NCBI RefSeq assembly: GCF_018861045.1
Contig: NZ_JAHKQJ010000010.1
Span: 496,001 to 560,000 of the forward strand
Length of the DNA stretch: 64,000 nt
From: Octadecabacter sp. B2R22
Lineage (GTDB): Bacteria > Pseudomonadota > Alphaproteobacteria > Rhodobacterales > Rhodobacteraceae
Reading direction: 5' to 3'
Below, piece by piece: positions 40,717 to 49,508 of the stretch (positions are counted from its first letter, which is position 1; each line of letters begins with the position of its first letter). Both the position numbers and the translations under genes were made by a program. The notes beneath the pieces were generated by a model, which was not told the DNA's origin, made no database searches, and saw nothing but the letters and a program-made list of their open reading frames with translations.

Positions 40717-42906
40717 ATGTCAGATATCATCTACACCAAAGTCGACGAAGCGCCAGAACTGGCCTCCGCGTCGTTCCTGCCGATCATTCAAAAATTCGCC
40801 GCTGCTGCTGGCGTGACTGTTGGCACCAAAGACATCAGCCTTGCTGGCCGCGTCTTGGCAACATTCCCAGAGAAGCTGACCAAAGAGCAGTTTCAATCCG
40901 ATGACCTAGCCGAACTGGGCCGTCTGGTGAAAACACCAGAAGCAAACGTCATCAAGCTCCCGAATATCTCCGCATCTGTTCCACAGTTGAAAGCCGCGAT
41001 TGCTGAACTTCAGGCCAAAGGCTTTGACGTTCCGAATTACCCAGATGCGCCAAGCACCGTAGAAGAAAAAGACATTCAGTCCCGTTACGACGGCATGAAG
41101 GGCTCCGCTGTGAACCCTGTCTTGCGTGAAGGCAACTCTGACCGTCGCGCGGCCAAGGCCGTTAAGACATTTGCACAAAACAACCCGCACCGCATGGGTG
41201 AGTGGTCCGCCGACAGCAAGACCAAAGTATCGTCCATGTCCGGCAATGACTTCTTCTCCAACGAAGTCTCAGCGACGCTCGATAAAGAAGCGACTGCAAA
41301 AATCGTTCTTGTCACAGACGCTGGCGAAACAGTCCTCAAAGAGGGCGTTTCCTACCCAGCAGGCACCGTTGTTGACGCAACATTCATGAGCGCCGCTTCG
41401 CTGAACGAATTCCTTGCCGCTCAGATCGAAGAAACAAAGGCCGACGGCACATTGTTCTCTTTGCACATGAAAGCAACGATGATGAAGGTCTCCGACCCGA
41501 TCATCTTTGGTCACGCGGTAAAAACATTTCTCGCGCCTGTCTTTGAAAAGCACGGCGCAGCGATGGCTGATCTGGGTGTGAACCCGAACGCTGGTTTGGG
41601 CGATCTGTTGGCCCGTGTTGACGGCAACGCAGAGATCAAAGCAGACATCGACGCCTGCATCGCATCCCGCCCACCGATGTACATGGTTGATTCCGACAAA
41701 GGCATCACCAACTTGCACGTCTCTTCTGACGTTATCATCGACGCCTCCATGCCAGCCCTGATCCGCGCAGGCGGCAAAGGCTGGGGCCCGGATGGCAAAG
41801 AAGGCGACAGCAACTGCGTCATCCCAGACAATTCCTATGCACCTGTCTATGACGAGACCATCAAGTTCTTTAAAGAGAACGGTAAACTGAACCCTGCAAC
41901 TGCAGGCACTGTTCAGAACATCGGTCTGATGGCGCAAAAAGCGGAAGAGTACGGCTCCCACCCGACAACGTTCGAGATGGCCGAGGCTGGCACCGTAAAG
42001 ATGATCCTTGATGACGGCACAGTCCTGCACGAGCACAAGGTAGAAGCAAACGACATCTGGCGTTCTGCGTCTGCGCGCAAAGCGCCGATCGAAGACTGGG
42101 TAAACCTTGCGATTGATCGTCAAAAGGCCGAAGGCTGCGAAGCGATCTTCTGGCTGGATGCGAACCGCGCCCACGATGCTGAACTGATCAAATACGTCAC
42201 GCCAATCCTTGAAGCAAAAGGCGTGGCAGACAAGTTCACCATCATGGCCCCACGCGAAGCGACACGCGCGTCACTGGAAACCATCACTGCGGGCAAGAAC
42301 TCCATCGCGATCACAGGCAACGTTCTGCGCGACTACCTGACGGATTTGTTCCCGATCCTCGAACTGGCGACTTCCGCAAAGATGCTCTCCATCGTGAAAT
42401 TGATGAACGGTGGCGGGTTGTTTGAAACCGGCGCTGGTGGTTCTGCACCTAAGCACGTTCAGCAGCTGGTCGAAGAAAACCACCTGCGTTGGGACAGCCT
42501 TGGCGAATTCTGTGCGTTGGGCGAAAGCCTGCAGTTCTTGGCGGATGCCAAGGGCAACGACAAGGCCCGCGTTTTGGGTCAGGCCGTTGATGCTGCAACA
42601 CAAGGCATCCTCGACAACAGCCGTTCACCGTCCCGTAAGGTTGGTGAGCCTGACAACCGTGACAGCCACTACTGGTTTGCACGCTACTGGGCCGAAGCCC
42701 TAGCAGCGCAGAACAGCGACGCTGACATGGCTGCGCATTTCGCACCAATCGCAACAGCGCTTGCTGACGGCGAAGAGGCGATCCTCGCGGAACTGGCAGC
42801 AGCACAGGGCGGCGCGGCTGATCTAGGCGGCTACTACCGCACAGACACTGCAAAAACAGAAGCAGTTATGCGCCCGTCCACGACGTTGAACGCCATTATT
42901 GGCTAA
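40717..42906 (+). CDS. icd: Isocitrate dehydrogenase (NADP+), monomeric type
   Basis: Single-chain isocitrate dehydrogenase of 729 residues, a TCA-cycle enzyme making 2-oxoglutarate and NADPH, not homologous in length to the roughly 400-residue dimeric form. Family segments include [10 protein letters not shown] near residue 165, [26 protein letters not shown] (read in parts) near 330-355, and [14 protein letters not shown] near 570 ahead of the WDSLGEF motif. The open frame starts at 40615, but ATG at 40717 has AAGGGG six bases upstream and gives the standard N-terminus [10 protein letters not shown]. It stands alone, with a promoter region before it and a strong terminator after it. Confidence 0.96.
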   Translation: MSDIIYTKVDEAPELASASFLPIIQKFAAAAGVTVGTKDISLAGRVLATFPEKLTKEQFQSDDLAELGRLVKTPEANVIKLPNISASVPQLKAAIAELQAKGFDVPNYPDAPSTVEEKDIQSRYDGMKGSAVNPVLREGNSDRRAAKAVKTFAQNNPHRMGEWSADSKTKVSSMSGNDFFSNEVSATLDKEATAKIVLVTDAGETVLKEGVSYPAGTVVDATFMSAASLNEFLAAQIEETKADGTLFSLHMKATMMKVSDPIIFGHAVKTFLAPVFEKHGAAMADLGVNPNAGLGDLLARVDGNAEIKADIDACIASRPPMYMVDSDKGITNLHVSSDVIIDASMPALIRAGGKGWGPDGKEGDSNCVIPDNSYAPVYDETIKFFKENGKLNPATAGTVQNIGLMAQKAEEYGSHPTTFEMAEAGTVKMILDDGTVLHEHKVEANDIWRSASARKAPIEDWVNLAIDRQKAEGCEAIFWLDANRAHDAELIKYVTPILEAKGVADKFTIMAPREATRASLETITAGKNSIAITGNVLRDYLTDLFPILELATSAKMLSIVKLMNGGGLFETGAGGSAPKHVQQLVEENHLRWDSLGEFCALGESLQFLADAKGNDKARVLGQAVDAATQGILDNSRSPSRKVGEPDNRDSHYWFARYWAEALAAQNSDADMAAHFAPIATALADGEEAILAELAAAQGGAADLGGYYRTDTAKTEAVMRPSTTLNAIIG

Positions 42907-42925
42907 GCCGTTAGACACTTAAATT

Positions 42926-42962
42926 AAGGCCGCGCGTTCACATCGAACGCGCGGCCTTTTTT
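42926..42962 (+). terminator. Rho-independent terminator of icd
   Basis: AAGGCCGCGCGTTC (42926-42939) pairs perfectly over 14 bp with GAACGCGCGGCCTT (42945-42958) around a five-base loop, followed by a run of T to 42962. It lies 20 bases after the icd stop and is the clearest intrinsic terminator in the window. Confidence 0.95.
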
Positions 42963-43041
42963 GTTTGGGTCGTTCTTCAAAGTGTGATGGAAGTTGTTTG
43001 CCGCCTCACATAGGCTCCCTTCAAGATAAGGGAGAGATGAG

Positions 43042-43779
43042 ATGGCAAGACTTTCAGGAAAAACCGCTTTGGTCACAGGTTCGGGGCAGGGGATCGGCCG
43101 CGCAAGTGCGCTCGCGATGGCAGCAGAGGGCGCACGGGTCATTGCAACGGATGTGAACCCCGAGACACTGGCCGCAATGGCCGATGAAGGGTTTGAAACC
43201 CATCGGCTGGATGTCTGTGATCCAACAAGTATTGCCGAAGCTTTGGACGCGTTGCCCGCTCCGGATGTGCTGTTTAACTGCGCGGGGTTTGTGGCATCAG
43301 GAACGATTTTGGACTGTGACGAAGACCAGTGGGAAGCATCTCTCGGGCTAAACCTGACGGCGATGTACCGGATGTGCCGCGCATTTTTGCCAAGTATGAT
43401 CGCCAATGGCGGCGGATCGGTGATTAACATGTCGTCTGTCGCATCATCCATCATCGCAGCGCCCAATCGGTTCGTCTACGGCACGACCAAAGCGGGCGTT
43501 ATCGGGCTGACAAAATCTATCGCAGCTGATTTCATCACCCAAGGCATTCGATGCAATGCGATCTGCCCGGGAACCGTCGAAAGCCCGTCATTGGAAAAAC
43601 GGCTCGCGGATACGGGTGACTACGACAAAGCCCGAGTGGACTTTATCGCGCGCCAGCCCATCGGACGTATCGGTTCAGCCGAGGAAATCGCGGCATTGGT
43701 GACCTATTTGGCCTCAGATGAAAGCGGATACACCACGGGTGTTGCCCATGTCATCGATGGCGGTTGGGCAAACGTCTAA
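43042..43779 (+). CDS. SDR-family dehydrogenase, probable 2-keto-3-deoxy-L-fuconate dehydrogenase
   Basis: Short-chain dehydrogenase of 245 residues with TGSGQGIGRA near residue 13, FNCAGFV near 82, the catalytic Ser of NMSSVASS near 130, and YGTTKAG with Tyr and Lys near 147-151. Segments RCNAICPGTVESPSLEKR (read near 170-187) and DESGYTTG are close to the DHRS6 / 2-keto-3-deoxy-L-fuconate 4-dehydrogenase group. The product, 2,4-diketo-3-deoxyfuconate, is the substrate of the hydrolase type encoded convergently at 43780. A hydroxybutyrate dehydrogenase role is the alternative. Confidence 0.82.
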   Translation: MARLSGKTALVTGSGQGIGRASALAMAAEGARVIATDVNPETLAAMADEGFETHRLDVCDPTSIAEALDALPAPDVLFNCAGFVASGTILDCDEDQWEASLGLNLTAMYRMCRAFLPSMIANGGGSVINMSSVASSIIAAPNRFVYGTTKAGVIGLTKSIAADFITQGIRCNAICPGTVESPSLEKRLADTGDYDKARVDFIARQPIGRIGSAEEIAALVTYLASDESGYTTGVAHVIDGGWANV

Positions 43780-43804
43780 TCAATCAGCCTTGCGCACTGA
43801 TTGA
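43780..43804. terminator. Hairpin at the convergent SDR/FAH gene ends
   Basis: TCAATCAG (43780-43787) and CTGATTGA (43797-43804) form a perfect 8-bp stem with a nine-base loop, starting immediately after the SDR stop and covering the last codons of the convergent gene. It may end the rightward transcript. It is AT-rich and lacks a long T-run, so its strength is moderate. Confidence 0.45.
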
Positions 43805-44637
43805 GTTTGAACACCCAGACCGTCAATCCCTAGGCGCATCGTTTCGCCACCCTTCAGGTATTTCTGCGGTTTCAGGCCCATCCCCACACCGGGGGGCGTA
43901 CCTGTTGAAATCAGATCACCTGGTTGCAGGCTCATGAACTGCGAACAATAAGAAATCAGGTGCGGAACTTTGTAGACCATTGTCGATGTGGACCCGTTTT
44001 GATGGCGCGTGCCGTCCACTTCGAGCCACATCGCGAGGTCGTCGTGATCGCCAGCTTCGTCCGGGGTCACAAGCCATGGGCCAATGGGGCCGAATGTGTC
44101 GCAACCTTTGCCCTTATCCCAAGTGCCTGCGCGTTCAATTTGGTAGGCGCGTTCTGACACATCATTGATAACGCAGAAGCCCGCCACGTGGTCCATCGCG
44201 TCAGCCTCATCGATGTAGGATCCACCCTTACCGATGACGATGCCCAGTTCAACTTCCCAGTCGGTCTTCTCAGATCCGCGGGGAATGACGACATCATCGT
44301 CAGGGCCAACAATGGATGACGTCCATTTGCTGAAAATCACAGGCTCTGGCGGCACTTCAAGACCGCTTTCAGCGGCGTGATCGGCGTAGTTCAAGCCGAT
44401 GCAGACGAACTTGCCTGATCGGGCGACGCAGGCCCCAAGGCGCAGGCCCTCTTGCGGGGTGCCGTCCACGACGGGCAAGGTTGAAACATCCAAACCCTTA
44501 AGGCGCGCAATTGTCTCTGGCAGCAAAGCATCGCCTGCGATGTCATCGACATGCCCCGACAGGTCACGCACACGACCGTCAACATCTAGGCAACCGGGTT
44601 TTTCTTGGCCGATCGGGCCGTAGCGCAATAATTTCAT
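43780..44637 (-). CDS. Fumarylacetoacetate-hydrolase-family protein, probable 2,4-diketo-3-deoxy-L-fuconate hydrolase
   Basis: Metal-dependent FAH-superfamily enzyme of 285 residues. The start MKLLRYGPIGQEKPG, CIGLNYADHAAESG near residue 76, the metal-binding Glu residues of DWEVELGIVIGKG near 127-139, VINDVSERAYQ near 152, and the final STGTPPGVG near 245 are typical. The start sequence matches proteins often annotated ureidoglycolate lyase that in fact serve L-fucose/L-rhamnose catabolism, releasing pyruvate and lactate. Its neighbour SDR would make the substrate, but the two genes converge, so they are not one transcript. No fuconate dehydratase or fucose transporter is adjacent. Confidence 0.82.
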   Translation of the reverse strand: MKLLRYGPIGQEKPGCLDVDGRVRDLSGHVDDIAGDALLPETIARLKGLDVSTLPVVDGTPQEGLRLGACVARSGKFVCIGLNYADHAAESGLEVPPEPVIFSKWTSSIVGPDDDVVIPRGSEKTDWEVELGIVIGKGGSYIDEADAMDHVAGFCVINDVSERAYQIERAGTWDKGKGCDTFGPIGPWLVTPDEAGDHDDLAMWLEVDGTRHQNGSTSTMVYKVPHLISYCSQFMSLQPGDLISTGTPPGVGMGLKPQKYLKGGETMRLGIDGLGVQTQSVRKAD

Positions 44638-44714
44638 GGGATCCTCAGGTGTTGGTGTTTCTTGTCCGCATCTTTCTGGAACGCAGAGAGCGGCAATGCA
44701 AGGAACATGCAGAA

Positions 44715-45614
44715 CTATATTGCCTGCGCTTCAAGTCGTTCAACTTCGCTTCGCAATCCGCTGACGAGCGCCTTAGCAAAGCGCGCCAAACGCTGGTTTC
44801 GTTGATCGTCTGCATGGCGGATCAGATAGAATGAACGGGTGAGGCTGATGTCATCGGTCAAAATACGCCGCACGTCCTGCGTTGCGGGCAGCGAAAAGTC
44901 ATGCATGACACCCACGCCACCTGCTTGTTGGATCATGTTGACCTGCACGGAAACAGAATTGGACGCCATCGGCACGCGGCTTTGTCCAAGTTCAGCAAGA
45001 TAATCCAATTCGCGGTCAAAAATCATATCGGGGATATAGCCTACCATCCGATGTGATTTGAGATCCGCGACATTGGAAATCGGCGGGCGGGACTCAAGGT
45101 AGCGGGTCGATGCGGCCAAATGCAGTTTGTAGTCCGTTATTTTTTGCACAACCAAACGGCCGGCCGTTGGGGCGCTTACGCCGATGGCCATATCAGCTTC
45201 GCGGCGGGATAGATTAAAGACACGGGGCAGGGCGACAATCTGGATGTCGAGCTCTGGGTTGTCCTCAACGATGTGCGCGCAAACCTGCGGCAAGACAAAG
45301 TTCGCACAGCCATCGGGTGCGCCGATCCGGATTTGCCCACTAAGGTGGTCGCTTTGGTCCGCGACGTCTGCTGTCGCGAGGATCATCGCCTGTTCGGCGG
45401 CTTCGGCGCGGGTGAACAGTTGTTCACCTGCCGTGGTCAACGCGTAGCCTTGCGGTGATTTTACAAACAACGCGACCTGTAATGCCTTTTCCAGCCGCGC
45501 CACACGCCGGCCCAATGTGGCGGGGTCCAAACGTACGACCTTGCCAGCACCCGACAAGCCCTGTTCGCGGGCGACGGCTAGAAATAGCCTTAGATCATCC
45601 CAGTTGTGTGCCAC
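44715..45614 (-). CDS. LysR-family transcriptional regulator divergent from mmsA, GTG start
   Basis: Regulator of 299 residues. The N-terminal helix-turn-helix WDDLRLFLAVAREQGLSGAGKVV (read near residues 5-27) with LDPATLGRRVARLEKAL is in family form, followed by a two-lobed effector domain (LSGQIRIGAPDG near 91). I prefer the GTG at 45612-45614, which has GGAAA upstream, over an in-frame TTG at 45650. The longer form would read through an inverted repeat (45644-45659) that looks like the operator. It is divergent from mmsA and probably controls it. The effector may be a valine or inositol intermediate. Confidence 0.87.
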   Translation of the reverse strand: MAHNWDDLRLFLAVAREQGLSGAGKVVRLDPATLGRRVARLEKALQVALFVKSPQGYALTTAGEQLFTRAEAAEQAMILATADVADQSDHLSGQIRIGAPDGCANFVLPQVCAHIVEDNPELDIQIVALPRVFNLSRREADMAIGVSAPTAGRLVVQKITDYKLHLAASTRYLESRPPISNVADLKSHRMVGYIPDMIFDRELDYLAELGQSRVPMASNSVSVQVNMIQQAGGVGVMHDFSLPATQDVRRILTDDISLTRSFYLIRHADDQRNQRLARFAKALVSGLRSEVERLEAQAI

Positions 45615-45643
45615 GTCGGTTTCCAATTCTCTGTCAGTCGCGT

Positions 45644-45659
45644 TTTGCAAAAATGCAAA
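45644..45659. promoter_or_regulatory. Inverted repeat, probable LysR-type box
   Basis: TTTGCA-AAAA-TGCAAA (45644-45659) is a perfect 6-4-6 inverted repeat between the divergent LysR and mmsA genes, about 78 bases before the mmsA start. This is the usual position and T...A dyad form of a LysR recognition site. A further TTTTTGCAA occurs at 45692-45700 and may be part of the activation site or the -35. Confidence 0.6.
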
Positions 45660-45736
45660 GCTGTTTTGAAATCTTGCCCCTTTCGCAGGTCTTTTTGCAA
45701 GGGTATCGTTGTGCTAAATCTCAAAGGAGCACGGCA

Positions 45737-47236
45737 ATGCAAGAACTCACGCACTTTATGAACGGCGCCCACGTCAAAGGGACCTCTGGTCGTTTTTCCG
45801 ATGTTATGAACCCGGCAACTGGTGAAGTGCAGGCGAAATGCCCGCTGGCCAGCGCCGAAGAGATGGACCAAGCGGTCAAGTACGCACAAGCCGCGCAACC
45901 AGCGTGGGCTGCCACTAACCCACAACGTCGCGCCCGCGTTCTGATGAAATTCGTCGGGTTGTTGAACGACAACATGGACAAACTTGCAGAAGCCCTGAGC
46001 CGCGAGCACGGTAAGACCCTGCCTGATGCGGCTGGCGATGTGCAGCGTGGCCTTGAAGTGGTTGAATACTGCATCGGTGCGCCAGAACTGCTTAAGGGCG
46101 ATTTCACAGATAGCGCAGGCCCCGGCATTGATATGTATTCCATGCGTCAGGCGTTGGGCGTCACCGCTGGTATTACACCATTCAACTTCCCTGCGATGAT
46201 CCCGATGTGGATGTTTGCGCCCGCCATCGCGTGTGGCAATGCGTTTATCCTAAAACCGTCCGAACGTGATCCGTCCGTTCCTTTGATGTTGGCTGAACTT
46301 TTGGAAGAAGCCGGACTACCAAAAGGTATTATTCAGGTCGTTAACGGCGACAAAGAAGCTGTTGACGCAATCCTGCATCACGACGTGATCCAATCAGTTG
46401 GCTTTGTTGGGTCAACACCGATCGCTGAATATATCTACTCAACAGGGTGTGCCAACGGCAAACGCGTTCAGTGTTTCGGTGGTGCGAAAAACCACATGAT
46501 CATTATGCCGGATGCTGACATGGATCAGGCTGCTGATGCGCTGGTTGGTGCTGGTTACGGTGCGGCAGGCGAACGCTGTATGGCGATTTCTGTTGCGGTT
46601 CCAGTGGGCGACGAAACCGCGGATCGCTTGATCGAAAAATTGGTGCCACGTATCGAAGCGCTCAAAGTTGGCCCTTATACATCCGGCGCGGATGTGGATT
46701 ACGGCCCCGTCGTTACTGCCGCAGCCAAGGCGAATATTGAACGTCTCGTGCAAACTGGCATCGATCAAGGTGCTGAGCTGGTCGTTGATGGACGCGATTT
46801 CAAATTGCAGGGCTATGAGGACGGCTATTTCATCGGGCCGCACCTTTTTGATAAAGCCACCAAAGACATGGACATCTACAAGCACGAGATTTTCGGCCCT
46901 GTGCTGACCTGTGTCCGTGCTCAGTCCTACGAAGAGGCAATCGGCCTCGCGATGGATCATGAATACGGCAACGGTACCGCGATCTATACGCGCGACGGTG
47001 ATGCGGCTCGCGATTTCGCGAACCGGATCAATGTCGGCATGGTCGGGATCAACGTACCGATCCCAGTACCTTTGGCCTATCACACCTTTGGCGGCTGGAA
47101 GAAATCTGTGTTCGGCGATTTGAACCAGCACGGGCCGGATGCGTTTAGATTCTATACACGCACCAAAACAGTCACCGCTCGTTGGCCGTCAGGCATCAAA
47201 GAAGGCGGCGAATTTTCAATCCCAGTGATGGAATAA
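45737..47236 (+). CDS. mmsA: CoA-acylating methylmalonate-semialdehyde dehydrogenase MmsA/IolA
   Basis: Aldehyde dehydrogenase of 499 residues. It converts methylmalonate semialdehyde to propionyl-CoA in valine breakdown, and malonate semialdehyde to acetyl-CoA as the last inositol step. Cofactor and active-site features are TPFNFPAMIPMWM near residue 148, GGAKNHMI near 248 with Asn where most family members have Glu (diagnostic of the CoA-dependent group), and the catalytic Cys281 in GERCMAIS. AAAGGAGC precedes the ATG at 45737. It is followed after 20 bases by an acyl-CoA dehydrogenase, so valine is its main context. As no other iolA lies in the window it may also complete the inositol route. 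Confidence 0.94.
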   Translation: MQELTHFMNGAHVKGTSGRFSDVMNPATGEVQAKCPLASAEEMDQAVKYAQAAQPAWAATNPQRRARVLMKFVGLLNDNMDKLAEALSREHGKTLPDAAGDVQRGLEVVEYCIGAPELLKGDFTDSAGPGIDMYSMRQALGVTAGITPFNFPAMIPMWMFAPAIACGNAFILKPSERDPSVPLMLAELLEEAGLPKGIIQVVNGDKEAVDAILHHDVIQSVGFVGSTPIAEYIYSTGCANGKRVQCFGGAKNHMIIMPDADMDQAADALVGAGYGAAGERCMAISVAVPVGDETADRLIEKLVPRIEALKVGPYTSGADVDYGPVVTAAAKANIERLVQTGIDQGAELVVDGRDFKLQGYEDGYFIGPHLFDKATKDMDIYKHEIFGPVLTCVRAQSYEEAIGLAMDHEYGNGTAIYTRDGDAARDFANRINVGMVGINVPIPVPLAYHTFGGWKKSVFGDLNQHGPDAFRFYTRTKTVTARWPSGIKEGGEFSIPVME

Positions 47237-47256
47237 TAACCGAAAAGGAGGGCGTC

Positions 47257-48402
47257 ATGGACTTTGCATTAACTGAAGAACAGACCGCGATATTCGACAT
47301 GGCCTATCAGTTTGGCCAAGAACACATCGCGCCCTTCGCTGCGGATTGGGAAAAACAAGGCACTATCCCTAAAGAGCTGTGGCCGATGGTGGCGTCTCTG
47401 GGTCTTGCTGGGTGCTACGTCTCTGAGGAGTACGGCGGATCTGGTCTGTCCCGACTGGATGCAACGATGGTGTTTGAAGCCCTTTCTATGGCTTGCCCGT
47501 CGGTCGCCTCGTTCATTTCGATTCACAATATGTGTGCAGGGATGATCGACAAATTCGGGTCCGAGAGCATGAAATCCGAATGGCTTCCTAAACTATGCAG
47601 CATGGAAAAGATCGCGTCCTATTGCCTGACAGAACCGGGGTCTGGATCGGACGCGGCAGCGTTGCGCACAAAGGCGGAAAAGAATGATGCGGGCTATGTG
47701 CTGTCAGGCACCAAGGCGTTCATTTCCGGCGGCGGCTATTCTGACGTCTATCTTACCATGGCGCGCACAGGTGAGGACGGCCCGCGTGGCATTTCCGCTG
47801 TCTTGGTCGAAGACGGCACTGATGGTCTGTCGTTTGGTGCCTTAGAGGAAAAAATGGGCTGGCGGGCGCAACCGACACGGCAAGTGCAATTTGATGCCTG
47901 CGCAGTGCCTGCCGCCAATTTGGTTGGCGAAGAAGGCCGTGGTTTCAGCTATGCAATGGCGGGTCTTGACGGCGGTCGATTGAACATCGCTGCGTCGGCA
48001 TTGGGGGGCGCACAGGCCGCTTTGGATGCGGCGCTGACCTATACCGGTGAGCGTAAGGCGTTCGGTAAAACCATCGATCAGTTCCAAGCCTTACAGTTCA
48101 AGCTGGCCGAGATGGAGATCAAGCTTCAGGCGGCGCGGGTGTTCCTGCGTCAGGCCGCGTGGAAGTTGGATACAAGCGCCCATGACCGCGTAAAACACTG
48201 CGCCATGGCGAAAACGTTTGTTACGGATGTTGCGTTTGATGTGACCAATGACGCGCTGCAACTTCATGGCGGTTACGGGTATTTGTCAGACTACGGGATT
48301 GAAAAAATCCTGCGGGATTTGCGGGTTCACCAAATTCTTGAAGGCACCAATGAAATCATGCACCTCATCGTGTCGCGCCAGATGTTCGAAGACCGCGGTT
48401 AA
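47257..48402 (+). CDS. Acyl-CoA dehydrogenase, probable isobutyryl-CoA dehydrogenase
   Basis: FAD-dependent acyl-CoA dehydrogenase of 381 residues. YCLTEPGSGSDAAAL near residue 127 is the first family signature, QLHGGYGYLSDY near 331 the second, and LEGTNEIM near 361 contains the catalytic Glu. RKAFGKTIDQFQ near 266 is a usual substrate and dimer stretch. AAAAGGAGGGCGTC precedes the ATG, which I prefer to an upstream in-frame start inside mmsA. Pairing with mmsA fits the valine pathway (isobutyryl-CoA to methacrylyl-CoA). Its TAA and that of the convergent nagA overlap in the four bases TTAA at 48399-48402. Confidence 0.9.
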   Translation: MDFALTEEQTAIFDMAYQFGQEHIAPFAADWEKQGTIPKELWPMVASLGLAGCYVSEEYGGSGLSRLDATMVFEALSMACPSVASFISIHNMCAGMIDKFGSESMKSEWLPKLCSMEKIASYCLTEPGSGSDAAALRTKAEKNDAGYVLSGTKAFISGGGYSDVYLTMARTGEDGPRGISAVLVEDGTDGLSFGALEEKMGWRAQPTRQVQFDACAVPAANLVGEEGRGFSYAMAGLDGGRLNIAASALGGAQAALDAALTYTGERKAFGKTIDQFQALQFKLAEMEIKLQAARVFLRQAAWKLDTSAHDRVKHCAMAKTFVTDVAFDVTNDALQLHGGYGYLSDYGIEKILRDLRVHQILEGTNEIMHLIVSRQMFEDRG

Positions 48403-49508
48403 GCGACCGCGCTAAGGGGGCCTTGAAAGTCGAGGCTCGGCGACAACAATATAAGGTCTGCGATGTTGCGTCCGATGATCGTCGCAAGGTCGGGCCTTTC
48501 GATGAATGTCGCAGGTGTCGTTATGGCCATTCGCAGCGCTGCTTGTAGGTCTAGTCCAACATCACGCACCAATCGCTGAACCCCTTCAGCTTGGGACACA
48601 TGTGCGCCCGCAAGGTTGCCCTCTGCGTTGACGAGCTTGCCCTCTTTCACGGAGATCGTGTTGCCGTAGAGATTGAAATGATCAGGCCCTCCGACCGTCG
48701 CCATCGCATCCGAGACGAGAAACATCCGGTCAGGGCAGGGACGTGCGCGGATCGCCAGTCCTAGCATTTCGTTGGACACATGGTGACCGTCGCAAATGAT
48801 GCCAGTGTGGCACTCCGAATTGATTAAGGCCCCGACCGCACCGGGCGCGCGGCCCGTCATCTGGGACATGGCATTGAACAAGTGGGTCCCGCAGGTAGCG
48901 CCTGCATCAATAGCAGAGATGATCGTTTGCGCCGATGCATCCGTGTGGCCCAAGGACACTATGGCCCCCGTTGCGGCCAGCGCTGAAATCTGGGCCGGCT
49001 GTGCGGCCTCAGGCGCGAGGGTGATCTTCACGGGCATTCCCAATGCGCGTAGTTTTGCAATGATATCCATCGTGCGATCATCCAGATCGCGAATGAAATC
49101 GGCGGAATGCGTTCCACGACGTGCCACTGAAATATGCGGCCCTTCGATGTGCAATCCGATGATGCCATTTTGCCCAAAGGCGGCAATTGCGGCGTTCGCG
49201 GCTTGGTCCAAAACATCTGGGCGATCGGTGATGACGGTTGGCAGTATGGCGACTGTGCCCAGACCACGATGGGCCGCTGCGATGGATCTTAGCCCGTCTT
49301 TGGTCGGGGTGCTATTGACCATAACGCCGCCACCGCCATTCACCTGCAGGTCGACGAAACCAGGTGTCAGGGTGCCGCGAAACGTCAGTGCCGACCTTGG
49401 CGCGGGCGCGATTTCAGTTACTATTTGATCTTGCACGCGCACGGCCAAACCGTCGTGCAACGCTGTGCCATCAAAAAGCTGGTCTGGGGCGATCCATGTA
49501 TCAGTCAT
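48399..49508 (-). CDS. nagA: N-acetylglucosamine-6-phosphate deacetylase NagA
   Basis: Amidohydrolase of 369 residues that removes acetate from GlcNAc-6-phosphate in the cytoplasm. PGFVDLQVNGGGG near residue 49, the metal-ligand Glu of GLHIEGPHIS near 116, SLGHTDA near 183, THLFNAMS near 206, and the catalytic Asp of LVSDAMATVG near 266 are all present. ATG at 49508 overlaps the end of the ROK kinase gene by eight bases; the frame extends 14 codons further. With the kinase it makes GlcN-6-phosphate. nagB and a transporter are not in the window. Confidence 0.93.
   Translation of the reverse strand: MTDTWIAPDQLFDGTALHDGLAVRVQDQIVTEIAPAPRSALTFRGTLTPGFVDLQVNGGGGVMVNSTPTKDGLRSIAAAHRGLGTVAILPTVITDRPDVLDQAANAAIAAFGQNGIIGLHIEGPHISVARRGTHSADFIRDLDDRTMDIIAKLRALGMPVKITLAPEAAQPAQISALAATGAIVSLGHTDASAQTIISAIDAGATCGTHLFNAMSQMTGRAPGAVGALINSECHTGIICDGHHVSNEMLGLAIRARPCPDRMFLVSDAMATVGGPDHFNLYGNTISVKEGKLVNAEGNLAGAHVSQAEGVQRLVRDVGLDLQAALRMAITTPATFIERPDLATIIGRNIADLILLSPSLDFQGPLSAVA

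Noticed and set aside
41269-42174. A 301-codon open frame on the minus strand inside icd
   Set aside because: It lies wholly within a certain gene, is rich in Cys, His, Arg and Val as antisense frames of GC-rich genes are, and matches no family.
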